DNA from: DASCNA01 sp036011305
Lineage (GTDB): Bacteria; Verrucomicrobiota; Lentisphaeria; Victivallales; GWF2-38-69
Length of the DNA: 14,007 bases
Reading direction: 5' to 3'
Assembly: GCA_036011305.1 (NCBI GenBank)
Contig: DASCNA010000213.1
Location: forward strand, 1-14,007
Shown: piece by piece, positions 13,504 through 14,007 of the stretch
Position numbering within the stretch: position 1 is the first letter of the stretch
How the letters are laid out: each line of letters begins with the position of its first letter
Made by a program: the position numbers and the translations under genes
Notes under the pieces: model-generated
What the model saw: the letters and a program-made list of their open reading frames with translations, nothing else
Told to the model about the DNA's origin: nothing
Database searches by the model: none

Positions 13504-14007
13504 TCAAAAGATCCAAATTAATTTATTGAATTGATTATTTTCAAAGATAACCTTCCTAACAACTTCAGGCAAATAATTTTTGGTCATTGGATGAGATTTA
13601 TCATACATGCATACTATTAAATTATCTGAAGAAGAACATGACAGTTCAGAAAAAGATATAACATTATGTCCTAGAAAATTATTATGAGAATTATCAAATA
13701 CTTCTGTCAGGTTAAGATTCCATTCTTTTATTCCGAGATATACTATCTCAGCTAAATCCCCAGTACCTATCAGACCAATATTTTTTATATTTTGATCAGC
13801 TATTTCTTTGCAAACTTGCGAACTTTTTTTTCTGGCCTCATGATAGAACTGCATTGAAAATTCCAGGAATTCATAGGTCAGCTTTACTTTTTCTGTAATT
13901 CCTTTTGACGTGAGAAAATATTCCCAACGTCTTGAATTAAGTTTCTGCACATTTAATAAACCTTTAAGTACCATTTTTTTTAAAAGAGTATGAGCCAGTT
14001 TAACGCT
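13504..14007 (-). CDS. EPS-associated MarR-type winged-helix regulator with C-terminal Rossmann domain (5' end missing)
   Basis: The frame is open to the window edge. The 11 codons upstream of the internal ATG at 13974 read 'SVKLAHTLLKKM' together with that Met and continue the protein, so the true start lies outside. The visible N-terminal part, 'LAHTLLKKMVLKGLLNV', 'SRRWEYFLTSKGITEKVKLTYEFL', matches the recognition helix, wing and tail of the EPS-associated MarR-type regulators found in polysaccharide loci. From residue 64 after the internal Met, 'KNIGLIGTGDLAEIVYLGI' starts a Rossmann-like fold with GxGxxAE (70-76), then 'LNLTEVFDN' and 'LIVCMYDKS'. The fold suggests binding of a nucleotide or sugar nucleotide, so this may be a ligand-sensing regulator of the locus. 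That is inference. Confidence 0.78.
   Translation of the reverse strand, partial: SVKLAHTLLKKMVLKGLLNVQKLNSRRWEYFLTSKGITEKVKLTYEFLEFSMQFYHEARKKSSQVCKEIADQNIKNIGLIGTGDLAEIVYLGIKEWNLNLTEVFDNSHNNFLGHNVISFSELSCSSSDNLIVCMYDKSHPMTKNYLPEVVRKVIFENNQFNKLIWIF

Noticed and set aside
13499..13516. TTG start for the GT2 gene with a 13-bp overlap
   Set aside because: An ATG at 13498, 5 bp after the upstream stop, gives a full GT-A domain. The extra six residues are not part of it.

Overview
The window is a dense, visibly AT-rich block of surface-polysaccharide genes, all on the minus strand, so transcription runs from high to low coordinates. A Wzm/Wzt-type ABC exporter, a KpsF/KdsD-type arabinose-5-phosphate isomerase (Kdo pathway) and several glycosyltransferases point to a Gram-negative bacterium making an O-antigen or capsule by the ABC-transporter route. 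The taxon cannot be fixed from the sequence. Stand-alone four-helix-bundle, GxxExxY and DUF234-like genes are common in environmental anaerobes and Bacteroidota, and start codons here mostly lack a clear Shine-Dalgarno motif.

Right part (14007-11235): the 3' part of an EPS-associated MarR-type regulator joined to a Rossmann domain, a GT2 glycosyltransferase, a four-helix-bundle gene and the permease gene wzm. The four-helix-bundle gene lies in a small cassette with imperfect terminal inverted repeats. It is itself interrupted by a hairpin-rich insert of about 111 bp, which arrives in frame and brings stop codons.

Middle part (11234-8528): a scrambled zone. A GxxExxY cassette followed by the wzt 5' end occurs twice in the same orientation, about 2.15 kb apart. 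In the upstream copy (10679-11227) GxxExxY is intact and wzt is cut to a stub. In the downstream copy (8528-9066) GxxExxY is a pseudogene and wzt is full length. Between the copies lie an intact kpsF/kdsD, a broken second ABC-2 permease and the C-terminal stump of a DUF234 protein, the last two joined in one misleading reading frame. The intact wzm and its probable ATPase partner are therefore separated by about 2.6 kb.

Left part (8640-1): an apparently continuous operon of full-length wzt, a radical SAM protein, a ParB/SerK-like protein with duplicated IHIH modules, a GT-B-like protein, an RmlD-like reductase, a GT2 and a GT4 glycosyltransferase, and the start of one more glycosyltransferase that runs off the window.

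Together the glycosyltransferases and sugar-nucleotide enzymes would assemble and decorate a glycan on a lipid carrier, and Wzm/Wzt would export it. The Wzt C-terminal domain probably recognises the finished chain. The most interesting structure is the repeated precise placement of small inverted-repeat-bounded cassettes at stop/start junctions in this operon, and the recombination and decay around them.
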